Positions 39,589 through 47,847 of a stretch of 64,000 nt of DNA are shown piece by piece. The translations under genes were made by a program, and so were the position numbers. This DNA comes from Clostridiales bacterium (GTDB lineage: Bacteria > Bacillota > Clostridia > Oscillospirales > Oscillospiraceae), in the NCBI GenBank assembly GCA_020860385.1, contig JAJBUK010000039.1, positions 1-64,000 of the forward strand, read 5' to 3'. Position 1 is the stretch's first letter. Every line of letters starts with the position of its first letter. The notes beneath the pieces were generated by a model. The model worked only from the letters and a program-made list of their open reading frames with translations. It had not been told where the DNA came from and searched no databases.

Positions 39589-40344
39589 ATGGAAAAAATC
39601 ACACAGACCGCAGGGCGCAGCACCCTGGGCGACTTCGCCCCGGACTTTGCCCACTTCAATGACGACGTGCTGTTCGGTGAGAACTGGAATAACCATGACA
39701 TCGACCACAAGACCCGCTGCATCATCACCGTGGTAGCGTTGATGTCCTCCGGCATCACTGATTCCTCACTGAACTATCACCTGAAGAACGCGAAGAAGGC
39801 CGGGGTGACGAAGGCGGAAATCGCCGCCATCATCACCCATGCCGCCTTCTATGTGGGCTGGCCCAAAGCCTGGGCGGTGTTCTACCTGGCGAAAGAGGTC
39901 TGGGCGGAGGATGCCCAGCCCGCCAGCGCAAAGGAGGCCCACGCCGCCGAGATGGTGTTCCCCATCGGCGCGCCCAACGACGCCTATGCCCGGTACTTCA
40001 TCGGGCAGAGCTACCTCGCCCCAGTGTCCACCAGTCAGGTGGGCATCTGCAACGTGACCTTTGAGCCGGGCTGCCGCAACAACTGGCACATCCACCATGC
40101 CGATAAAGGCGGCGGTCAGATTCTGATTTGCGTGGCCGGACGGGGCTACTACCAGGAGTGGGGCAAGGAGGCTGTGGAGATGAAGCCCGGCGACTGCATC
40201 AACATCCCCGTCGGCGTGAAGCACTGGCACGGCGCCGCGCCGGACAGCTGGTTCTCCCATCTGGCGGTGGAGGTGCCGGGGGAGAACGCCTCCAACGAGT
40301 GGCTGGAGGCCGTGGACGACAGCCAGTACGGCGTTTTACATTGA
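39589..40344 (+). CDS. Carboxymuconolactone decarboxylase family protein with C-terminal cupin
   Basis: CMD-like DHKTRCIITVVALMSSG...AGVTKAEIAAIITHAAFYVGWPKA; cupin PGCRNNWHIHHADKGGGQILICVAGRGYYQEWG. Confidence 0.87.
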   Translation: MEKITQTAGRSTLGDFAPDFAHFNDDVLFGENWNNHDIDHKTRCIITVVALMSSGITDSSLNYHLKNAKKAGVTKAEIAAIITHAAFYVGWPKAWAVFYLAKEVWAEDAQPASAKEAHAAEMVFPIGAPNDAYARYFIGQSYLAPVSTSQVGICNVTFEPGCRNNWHIHHADKGGGQILICVAGRGYYQEWGKEAVEMKPGDCINIPVGVKHWHGAAPDSWFSHLAVEVPGENASNEWLEAVDDSQYGVLH

Positions 40345-40369
40345 GATACAGAAAAGATTGGAGACGCAA

Positions 40370-41464
40370 ATGGAGTATCGCAGTTTGCCCCACGGGGGCG
40401 AGAAAATCAGCGTCATCGGAATGGGGTCCTCCGTCATCGGGGCGCGCCCGGAGCAGGAGATCATTACAACCGTCCGGTCCGCCATGGAACACGGCGTCAA
40501 CTATTTCGATATGGCAGGCGGCCATGCGACGATTTTTGACGCCTACGGGAAAGCCCTGGAGGGGAGACGGGAACAGGTCTATTTGCAGGTTCATTTCGGC
40601 GCGGACTACACCTCCGGGGAATACGGCTGGACGACCAGCCTGAAAAAGATAAAGGAATCCGTCCGATGGCAGATGGAGAAGCTGCGGACAGACTACATCG
40701 ATTTCGGCTTTATCCACTGCATGGATGAGGAGAAGGATTTGAACACCTACATCAGGAACGGTGTGCTGGACTATATCCTGGAACTGAAAAAGAAGGGTGT
40801 CGTCCGCCACATCGGAATGTCCTCCCACACTCCGGCCATAGCCCACAGAGTCCTGGATATGGGGATTCTGGACGTTCTGATGTTCAGCATTAATCCGCTG
40901 TATGACTACGGACAGGGGGACTACGCCATCGGCAGCAGCAGCGAACGCTACGCGTTGTACCGCCGCTGTGAAAAGGAGGGCGTCGGCATCGTTGTGATGA
41001 AGCCCTTCTGCGGCGGTCAGCTTCTGGACGCGGAGCAATCCCCCTTCGGCGTGGCCCTCGGGAAGCATCAGTGTATTCAGTACGCCCTGGATAAGCCGGG
41101 AGTGCTGACCGTCGTTCCCGGATACGGCAGCGAGGCGGAGCTGATGGAGGTGCTGGACTATTTCCATGCGCCGGAGGAACAGAAGGACTATTCTGTGATT
41201 GCCGGATATACGCCCAAAGAATCCGAAGGGGCCTGCGTTTACTGCAAGCACTGTCACCCATGCCCTGCGGGCCTCGATATTGCGCTCATCAATAAATATT
41301 ATGACCTGGCCATGCTGGGGGACAACCTGGCGAGGGAACACTATCTGACGCTGGAGAAAACCGCCGGGGACTGTATCGGTTGTGGCCACTGTGACAGCCG
41401 TTGCCCCTTCCATGTCCGCCAGAGCGAGCGGATGAAGGTGATTTGCGAGGTTTTTGGGAAATGA
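40370..41464 (+). CDS. Aldo/keto reductase with C-terminal 4Fe-4S motifs
   Basis: AKR core; CVYCKHCHPCPAGLDI and CIGCGHCDSRCPFHV. Confidence 0.9.
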   Translation: MEYRSLPHGGEKISVIGMGSSVIGARPEQEIITTVRSAMEHGVNYFDMAGGHATIFDAYGKALEGRREQVYLQVHFGADYTSGEYGWTTSLKKIKESVRWQMEKLRTDYIDFGFIHCMDEEKDLNTYIRNGVLDYILELKKKGVVRHIGMSSHTPAIAHRVLDMGILDVLMFSINPLYDYGQGDYAIGSSSERYALYRRCEKEGVGIVVMKPFCGGQLLDAEQSPFGVALGKHQCIQYALDKPGVLTVVPGYGSEAELMEVLDYFHAPEEQKDYSVIAGYTPKESEGACVYCKHCHPCPAGLDIALINKYYDLAMLGDNLAREHYLTLEKTAGDCIGCGHCDSRCPFHVRQSERMKVICEVFGK

Positions 41465-41976
41465 GAAAGCTGGTTGCGGTGGCCCTGCTGCTTTGCGCGT
41501 TGGTTTCCGCCAGCGGCTGCTCCGATACGCAGGAGGGTAATGCGGATAGCTCTGTTTCCGAGGTTGCAGCATCAACCGATGCCATAGAAAAGGAGGCTGC
41601 CGTATCAGCCCCTGATAAGGAGGAAGCGTTGCACATGAAGGTTCAAATCGGAGACAGCGTGTTTACCGCCACGCTGGAGGAAAATGAGGCGGTCAACGCC
41701 CTCGTGGCAATGATGGAAGAGGCCCCTGTTGTGATTGAGATGAACGACTATTCCGGCTTTGAGAAGGTTGGCCCTCTTGGAACCAGCCTGCCCACCAGCG
41801 ACAGCCAGACGACAACTCAGGCGGGGGATATTGTCCTCTACAACGGCAATCAAATCGTGATATTCTACGGCTCCAATTCCTGGAGCTACACCCGGCTGGG
41901 CCATATCGACGACCTGACTGGCTGGGAAGAAGCGCTGGGCGGCGGCGATGTGACGGTCACATTTTCGCTGGAATAA
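41461..41976 (+). CDS. Lipoprotein with cyclophilin-like fold domain
   Basis: Lipobox LVSASGC; VQIGDSVFTATLEENEAVNALVAMM...GDIVLYNGNQIVIFYGSNSWSYTRLGHID. Confidence 0.75.
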   Translation: MRKLVAVALLLCALVSASGCSDTQEGNADSSVSEVAASTDAIEKEAAVSAPDKEEALHMKVQIGDSVFTATLEENEAVNALVAMMEEAPVVIEMNDYSGFEKVGPLGTSLPTSDSQTTTQAGDIVLYNGNQIVIFYGSNSWSYTRLGHIDDLTGWEEALGGGDVTVTFSLE

Positions 41977-42023
41977 GCGACAGTGCAAGTTTTGTAACTA
42001 TTTTAGAAAGCGAGGCAATTAAC

Positions 42024-42998
42024 ATGAAAGAAAAGTTGAATTTGACAATGGAGTGGGACAAGGTGTTCCCCAAAAGCGACAAGGTGAACCACAGGAAGGT
42101 GACCTTCCACAACCGCTACGGCATCACCCTGGCTGCCGACCTCTACGAGCCGAAGGACGCACAGGGCAGGCTCCCCGCCCTCGCCGTCTGCGGCCCCTTC
42201 GGCGCGGTGAAGGAGCAGTCCTCCGGCATGTACGCCCAGACCATGGCGGAGCGGGGCTTCCTGACGGTGGCCTTTGACCCCTCCTACACCGGTGAGAGCG
42301 GCGGCACGCCCCGCTATATGGCCTCCCCGGACATCAACACCGAGGACTTCATGGCGGCGGTGGACTTCCTCTCCGTCCAGGGCAACGTTGACCCGGAGCG
42401 CATCGGCATCATCGGCATCTGCGGCTGGGGCGGTATGGCCCTGAACGCGGCGGCGCTGGACACCCGCATCAAAGTTACCGTCTCCTCCACCATGTACGAC
42501 ATGACCCGCGTCAACGCCAACGGCTACTTTGACAGCGAGGACAGCGAGGAGGCCCGCTATGAAAAGCGCAAGGCCCTCTGCGCCCAGCGCACCGCCGATT
42601 ACAGGAGCGGCACCTACGCCCTGGGCGGCGGCGTGGTGGACCCGCTGCCGGAGGACGCCCCCTTCTTCGTGAAGGACTACTATGATTATTACAAGACGAA
42701 GCGGGGCTATCATCCCCGCAGCCTGAACTCCAACGGCGGCTGGAACGTGACAGGCTGCCAGTCCTTTATGAATATGCCCATCTTGCAGTACAGCCAGGAG
42801 ATCCGCTCCGCCGTCCTGGTCATCCACGGCGAGAAGGCCCACTCCTGCTATTTCAGCCGGGATGCCTTCCGAAAGCTCACCGGCGACAATAAGGAGCTGC
42901 TCATCATCCCCGGCGCGGTGCATACCGACCTGTATGACCGGATGGATGTGATCCCCTTCGATAAAATCGAAGCGTTTATGAAGGAAAACATGGGGTAA
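42024..42998 (+). CDS. Alpha/beta hydrolase
   Basis: YGITLAADLYEPK, GICGWGGMALNAAALD. Confidence 0.85.
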   Translation: MKEKLNLTMEWDKVFPKSDKVNHRKVTFHNRYGITLAADLYEPKDAQGRLPALAVCGPFGAVKEQSSGMYAQTMAERGFLTVAFDPSYTGESGGTPRYMASPDINTEDFMAAVDFLSVQGNVDPERIGIIGICGWGGMALNAAALDTRIKVTVSSTMYDMTRVNANGYFDSEDSEEARYEKRKALCAQRTADYRSGTYALGGGVVDPLPEDAPFFVKDYYDYYKTKRGYHPRSLNSNGGWNVTGCQSFMNMPILQYSQEIRSAVLVIHGEKAHSCYFSRDAFRKLTGDNKELLIIPGAVHTDLYDRMDVIPFDKIEAFMKENMG

Positions 42999-43325
42999 AA
43001 AGCCGCTTCATCCGGTGGAACACTGTCCCCCCAGTCAGCGCAAAAATCCCGCGCGCCAGGGAAGGCACCCAGGCGTGCGGGGTCACGAGGAAACAGCGGG
43101 GGGCAATATTCGGTGTGCGCCGGGGAAGCGGCCCGCGAGGAGTTGTGACGTTCGGCTGCGGCTGCTCCGCCGCCGGTGAGGGGCTCCTCAGAGTGCTACA
43201 GGGTCAGATAGACCGGCATACGGACGGCCAGCACCAGGTTGCCCATGGTCAGGTTCTTCCACTGATAGTTTGCCTGTCAGCCCGTTTTGCCCCAAACAGC
43301 CCTGACGGGGACTTCCTTGCGGCGG

Positions 43326-43703
43326 TCACAACCGCTTTGTCCTGACGCGAACCTCCAACAGCTGCTGCCAGCCTTCGTGGACGTAGGCGAACTCCTGCTC
43401 CGTCCGGCCGTCGGCCAGCTGAACCGTGCGGCCTGTGGGCACGCGGCGGGAGATGCCCTGGAGTACCGGCTTCTCCCCGGCCATCTCCAGCAGCTGGGCC
43501 AGCTTCTCCAGGGGCAGCACCGCCGCCACCGCGTCCGCCTGCTCCAGCAGGGGCCGCAGCTCCTCCATGCTGCTCACCGTATCCGCCCAGACCAGCAGCC
43601 GGACGGGGCCGCCCATAATGCGCTCCAAATCCGCCAGCTGATCCGGCGTCATGGTGTGCCTGGAAATCCATAGCACGGTTTTTTCCGGGTGGTTCTGTGA
43701 CAT
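43326..43703 (-). CDS. Uncharacterised 125-aa alpha/beta protein next to the CRISPR effector
   Basis: ORF trimmed to ATG 43703 with upstream RBS; MSQNHPEKTVLWISRHTMTPDQLADLERIMGGPVRLLVW... Confidence 0.7.
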   Translation of the reverse strand: MSQNHPEKTVLWISRHTMTPDQLADLERIMGGPVRLLVWADTVSSMEELRPLLEQADAVAAVLPLEKLAQLLEMAGEKPVLQGISRRVPTGRTVQLADGRTEQEFAYVHEGWQQLLEVRVRTKRL

Positions 43704-43797
43704 AACGTCGCCCTCCTTATAAATTTGCTTTGGCAGCCGCCCCAAACAGGGCGGCTGTTCTTCTTGCGGCGATAAAATTACTGAAAATCCTGCTGAC

Positions 43798-43826
43798 AGT
43801 ATAGCACGCCGGGCGGGAAAAGGCAA
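43798..43826 (-). promoter_or_regulatory. Promoter of 125-aa gene (TTGCCT-N17-TATACT)
   Basis: Plus-strand agtata 43798-43803 and aggcaa 43821-43826; near copy of the CRISPR leader promoter. Confidence 0.65.
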
Positions 43827-43870
43827 CCGGTTAGCAGCCCCGGCTTTTTGTCGAATTTGGAAGAAAGTGG

Positions 43871-43899
43871 TTGTCTTTTGCCAGATGCCGTGGTATAGT
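43871..43899 (+). promoter_or_regulatory. Putative promoter of CARF-HEPN gene (TTGTCT-N17-TATAGT)
   Basis: ttgtct 43871-43876, tatagt 43894-43899. Confidence 0.55.
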
Positions 43900-44021
43900 G
43901 TTGTCAGGTGCATCAAAAAGAGGCGTACCCATAGCGTGGGATTTGTGAAAAATCGCCGATGCGCCGTCCCTCTCCATCCATTCAGGCGGAGTATACCCGC
44001 CGCCCATTCATAGGAGGACTT

Positions 44022-45374
44022 ATGGCAAAAGAGAAGAAAATTATTCTGTTTTTAAGTAGATTCAACCTCAATAATCGCAACAACCCTCCGCAACCCTACG
44101 ATTGCCCGGAAGGGGAGGCTGTTTATGGTCTCCAGACTAACGAGGCACCAGTGCAATATCTGCTCCGGGAGAACCCGGACGTTTCTGAAATCCTGTGCCT
44201 TGTGACGCGGGATGCAAAGGACACGGCGTGGGAGTTATTCAAAAACACCATTCGTAGTTTTCTGGCAGATTTGAAGCGTGAGGTCACAATCACATCCATT
44301 TCGCTTGAAAATGACACCCCTATTCAGGAAATCCTTCCGGTCATTCTGGAACGCATCGGAGATGCGGATGAAATCCTGTTGGATGTCACCGGCGGCTTCC
44401 GCAATGCAATGATGTACCTGATGCTCATCAGCCGCGCCCTGACCTATAAGGGCGTGAACACGGCCTGCGCCGTGTATAGCAACTATCAGCAGGGCAGAGA
44501 GCGGCAAAATGTTGAGGACGTAACGGAAATGCTGCAAGTCTTTGACCTGATTGACGGAATGCAGAATCTGACCTCCTTTGGCAACGTCCGCGCCCTGCGC
44601 AGCTACTATGAGGGCCGCCCCCTCGACGACAGAATCACGGCGCTGCTGGACGCGGTGGATAAACTCTGGCAGAGCATCACCCTTTGCCGCTCCAACCTGG
44701 TGCCGGGGCAGATAACGGCGTTCAATCAGGCTTTGAGGGACGCAAAGGAGTGCAACGACCCGCTGCTCAAGGCGCTCCTGCCCGCGTTCCGGAACAAGTT
44801 TGGCGAAGAAATGACGATTCCGTCCCTTATCCAATGGTGTGCGGAGAGCGACATGATTCAACAGGCGCTGACCCTTTATCGGGAGCGGATTCCCGCTTAC
44901 ATTATGAACGAGCGGACGGATATTCTCGCCGTCAAACCCAAGACACCGCCAATCAACATGAAGAATTACCCAAATTACGATACGGAAGGGGAGGCCCGAT
45001 TCTATACCCAATTCCTCAACATAGGACACGGCTGGTATGCAGGTGCTTATGGGAAGGATGCCTATAAAGCCGCAAAGGAAAAAGAGGGGGATTATCTTAT
45101 CACGCTAAAGAATTTTGAAAAGGCGCTGCCCCAGTCCAATTTTAAAGCTCTCTGCTCAGTGGAACAGTTGCGCACCATTACAATGGACTATTTGTACATT
45201 CGCGCTCTGCGGAACATGGTGAATCATGCCAGTGATGAGGCGCAGGAAAATCAGCAAGCATTGAACAAGTACCTGGCAGAAGAAGGCCACTATAAAATAC
45301 CAGACGAAACCAATGCAGAAGATGTCAAGTATGCTATCCTGACAGGGTTGAAACACCTCGACTTCCAGCAATAA
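44022..45374 (+). CDS. CARF-HEPN CRISPR effector (TM1812 / Csx1-Csm6-like)
   Basis: CARF-type EILLDVTGGFRNAMMYLMLISRAL (near 44392) and C-terminal HEPN R-x4-H, LRNMVNH (45210-45227). Confidence 0.8.
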   Translation: MAKEKKIILFLSRFNLNNRNNPPQPYDCPEGEAVYGLQTNEAPVQYLLRENPDVSEILCLVTRDAKDTAWELFKNTIRSFLADLKREVTITSISLENDTPIQEILPVILERIGDADEILLDVTGGFRNAMMYLMLISRALTYKGVNTACAVYSNYQQGRERQNVEDVTEMLQVFDLIDGMQNLTSFGNVRALRSYYEGRPLDDRITALLDAVDKLWQSITLCRSNLVPGQITAFNQALRDAKECNDPLLKALLPAFRNKFGEEMTIPSLIQWCAESDMIQQALTLYRERIPAYIMNERTDILAVKPKTPPINMKNYPNYDTEGEARFYTQFLNIGHGWYAGAYGKDAYKAAKEKEGDYLITLKNFEKALPQSNFKALCSVEQLRTITMDYLYIRALRNMVNHASDEAQENQQALNKYLAEEGHYKIPDETNAEDVKYAILTGLKHLDFQQ

Positions 45375-45399
45375 ACTCCATAACCCCACCATCGCACAC

Positions 45400-45430
45400 A
45401 GCCGCCCCGTTTGGGGCGGCTGTTTTTTTT
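45400..45430 (+). terminator. Terminator of CARF-HEPN gene
   Basis: agccgccccgtttggggcggctgtttttttt. Confidence 0.85.
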
Positions 45431-45466
45431 GCGCCGCGCAGCAGGCCCCCAAAAAAGGCAAACCGG

Positions 45467-45502
45467 AAAACCGCTGAGTCACAACCGTGATTCAGCGGTT
45501 TT
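45467..45502 (-). terminator. Hairpin at trailer end of CRISPR array
   Basis: aaaccgctga...tcagcggttt perfect 10-bp arms between array and CARF gene. Confidence 0.6.
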
Positions 45503-45527
45503 ACAGTGTTTTTTTGCCCAGGGCAGA

Positions 45528-46907
45528 GTTGTCCCCGTATGGGGTGTGAGCTGCGCTCGGTTTCTGCTACCTGGACAGCGCGGAGCTTGTGTTGCCGTCC
45601 CCGCGTGGGGTGTGAGCTGCGCTGCTGGATACGCCGCCTGCGGGTGCGAAATCACGTTGCTGTCCCCGTGTGGGGTGTGAGCTGCGCTGTTTGGGCGCTA
45701 TCGGGTGAGCCAGAGCGGCAAGCCGTTGCCGTCCCCGTAAGGGGTGTGAGCTGCGCTGCGAGTTCTGGTGGAGTTGGAACGAACTCCGAAGTTGCCGTCC
45801 CCGCATGGGGTGTGAGCTGCGCTGCGAACGGATGACCACTAACTTCCAGTATTTCCCGTTGCCGTCCCCGTATGGGGTGTGAGCTGCGCTCTAAGAAACG
45901 AGCTTGTCATACAGCGGAAGGAGTGTTGCCGTCCCCGTGTGGGGTGTGAGCTGCGCTGGGTGGGAAAACGTACGGACGGTTCAAATCCGACATAGTTGCC
46001 GTCCCCGCGTGGGGTGTGAGCTGCGCTCCGGGAGGAGCTGATGCGCCTGATGGAGGGGGAGACCGTTGCCGTCCCCGCGTGGGGTGTGAGCTGCGCTCCA
46101 TCTGTGTAACGTTGACTGCTACCAGAAAGCAGAGTTGCCGTCCCCGTATGGGGTGTGAACTGCACTCTTTTCACATTAGTTTTACTAATCTTTGCTATAC
46201 GTTGCCGTCCCCGTAGGGGATGTGAGCTGCACTTGGTACAAAGCTGTCGGAGGGCCTAAACGGACTTGTTGCCGTCCCCGCATGGGGTGTGAGCTGCGCT
46301 GTGGTAACTGAATCGGGATTGCCCGTGTATGAAGGTGTTGCCGTCCCCGCGTGGGGTGTGAGCTGCGCTGTTAGACGTGCCGTGTTGTCGCGAAACTTAC
46401 TACCAGTTGCCGTCCCCGTATGGGGTGTGAGCTGCGCTGGGGGACAACTGGATTTGGCGGGGGAAATACCCTGTTGCCGTCCCCGCGTGGGGTGTGAGCT
46501 GCGCTGGCAACTGCTACTCCCTCTACTGGACGAACAGCCCGTTGCCGTCCCCGTGTGGGGTGTGAGCTGCGCTGCGGGGCTGACCGGCAAGGACAAGCTG
46601 ATCAGCCACGTTGCCGTCCCCGTATGGGGTGTGAGCTGCGCTCCTTCTAAACCCCCTGGTAACAAAGGTATTGTGTTGCCGTCCCCGCGTGGGGTGTGAG
46701 CTGCGCTCGAGGCAACGCCGGAAGATAATAAGCGTCTGTAGTTGCCGTCCCCGCATGGGGTGTGAGCTGCGCTCCGGCTACCTGCAACACTACGGGTCTT
46801 ACCGAGGGGTTGCCGTCCCCGCGTGGGGTGTGAGCTGCGCTATGCCTTGTCTCAGGATGAGGCAGAAGTATCCAGTTGCCGTCCCCGCGTGGGGTGTGAG
46901 CTGCGCT
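45528..46907 (-). CRISPR. CRISPR array: 21 repeats (33 nt; plus-strand GTTGCCGTCCCCGYRTGGGGTGTGAGCTGCGCT), 20 spacers of 32-37 nt
   Basis: Repeats at 45528,45591,45656,45725,45791,45858,45925,45995,46065,46134,46201,46268,46337,46406,46473,46541,46610,46675,46741,46809,46875; minus orientation inferred from leader promoter, 8-nt tag ACGGCAAC after the stem, and degenerate repeats at the left end. Confidence 0.97.
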
Positions 46908-46995
46908 GGCAAACCCTGACAGGTTTGCGCCCCGGAAGGGGCCTCATGTTTGGCAATTCTGCATCCAGTATACCACGCCGGGCGGGGGAGGGCAA
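46908..46995 (-). promoter_or_regulatory. CRISPR leader with promoter (TTGCCC-N17-TATACT)
   Basis: Plus-strand agtata 46967-46972 and gggcaa 46990-46995, 17-bp spacing, pointing into the array; two tandem hairpins at 46909-46942 abut the first repeat. Confidence 0.7.
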
Positions 46996-47096
46996 GGGTT
47001 TTTCGCCCAAATTCCCCCAAAACGGGGGAGAACCCGGCGCGAACCCTCCCGGCCATGCCCCCGCCGGGGTGAGAACTCCGGCGGGGGTTCGCGCTG

Positions 47097-47837
47097 TCAC
47101 CGGCCCAGGGTCACGCCGCCCATGCCCAGGGCGGTCTTGATGCCCACTCCGGCGCAGCCGGAGAACAGCAGCAGCGCGTCCGCCAGCTCCCGGTGGAAGC
47201 CGGAGAGGCGGTTCTCCAGCGTCAGCTCCCCCACAAAGCCGGGGACGAGGGTACCCTTCAGCCGGTAGCCCCTGTCCCGCAGCTGAAAGCCCCGGCAGCG
47301 CAGGCCGGAGGCCATGGCCTCCAGCCCTCCGCCGTCCTCATCCTCGATGGGGCAGGCGGGGAAGCAGCCGTTCCATTGCTTCATCAGGCTCTGCAAAATC
47401 AGCCGCTGGGTGGGCAGGGTCAGATACTCCCCCCGGCTCTTGAAGGCGGTGGGGGTGCGGAAGCGGAGGCGCCACGCCCCCGTCCCACCGGCGGCCCGGC
47501 GGAACAGGGCGTCCACGCTGTCCACCCGCTCCCAGGCGGTAGCGGCGGCGGTCAGCGTCACCCGCTGGCGGGTCAGCGTCAGGGGCGGGCAGTCCGCCAG
47601 CACGGGGGAGAGCAGAGCCTCCGCCTCCTCCCCCAGCAGGCTCACCGTCCAGCGCAGCCCCCCGTCCTGCTGGGGGACGAGGAACTGGCTGACCGGCGTG
47701 GCCCCGTCCTCGTGGGCGCGGCTGGCGAAGTCCGCCGGAGCCAGCTCCAGCAGGGCGGCATACAGCCCGTAGGCCCACTCCGCCTGGGGCCGGCAGGGGC
47801 GGTTCGGCTGGAGGGTAAGGGTGTATCGCGTCAGCAT
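47097..47837 (-). CDS. cas6: CRISPR endoribonuclease Cas6
   Basis: RAMP fold, C-terminal Gly-rich GCAGVGIKTALGMGGV, beside array. Confidence 0.87.
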   Translation of the reverse strand: MLTRYTLTLQPNRPCRPQAEWAYGLYAALLELAPADFASRAHEDGATPVSQFLVPQQDGGLRWTVSLLGEEAEALLSPVLADCPPLTLTRQRVTLTAAATAWERVDSVDALFRRAAGGTGAWRLRFRTPTAFKSRGEYLTLPTQRLILQSLMKQWNGCFPACPIEDEDGGGLEAMASGLRCRGFQLRDRGYRLKGTLVPGFVGELTLENRLSGFHRELADALLLFSGCAGVGIKTALGMGGVTLGR

Positions 47838-47847
47838 AGGCTACCTC

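Noticed and set aside
43249-43671. 140-aa ORF in another frame over the 125-aa gene
   Set aside because: Gly/Arg/Ala-rich composition typical of off-frame GC-rich translation; the 43326-43703 frame has a start, RBS and promoter.
45528-46907. Diversity-generating retroelement or reverse-transcriptase mutagenesis as the cause of loop variation
   Set aside because: No reverse transcriptase or template/variable repeat pair in the window, and the changes are transitions at two sites rather than adenine-specific changes.
45411-47140. Multiple long ORFs on both strands across the array, translating the repeat as AVPVWGVSCA or AQLTPHTGTAT
   Set aside because: The 33-nt repeat is a multiple of 3 and lacks stops in some frames; spacers of varying length break the frame. 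These are artefacts of the CRISPR array, not genes.
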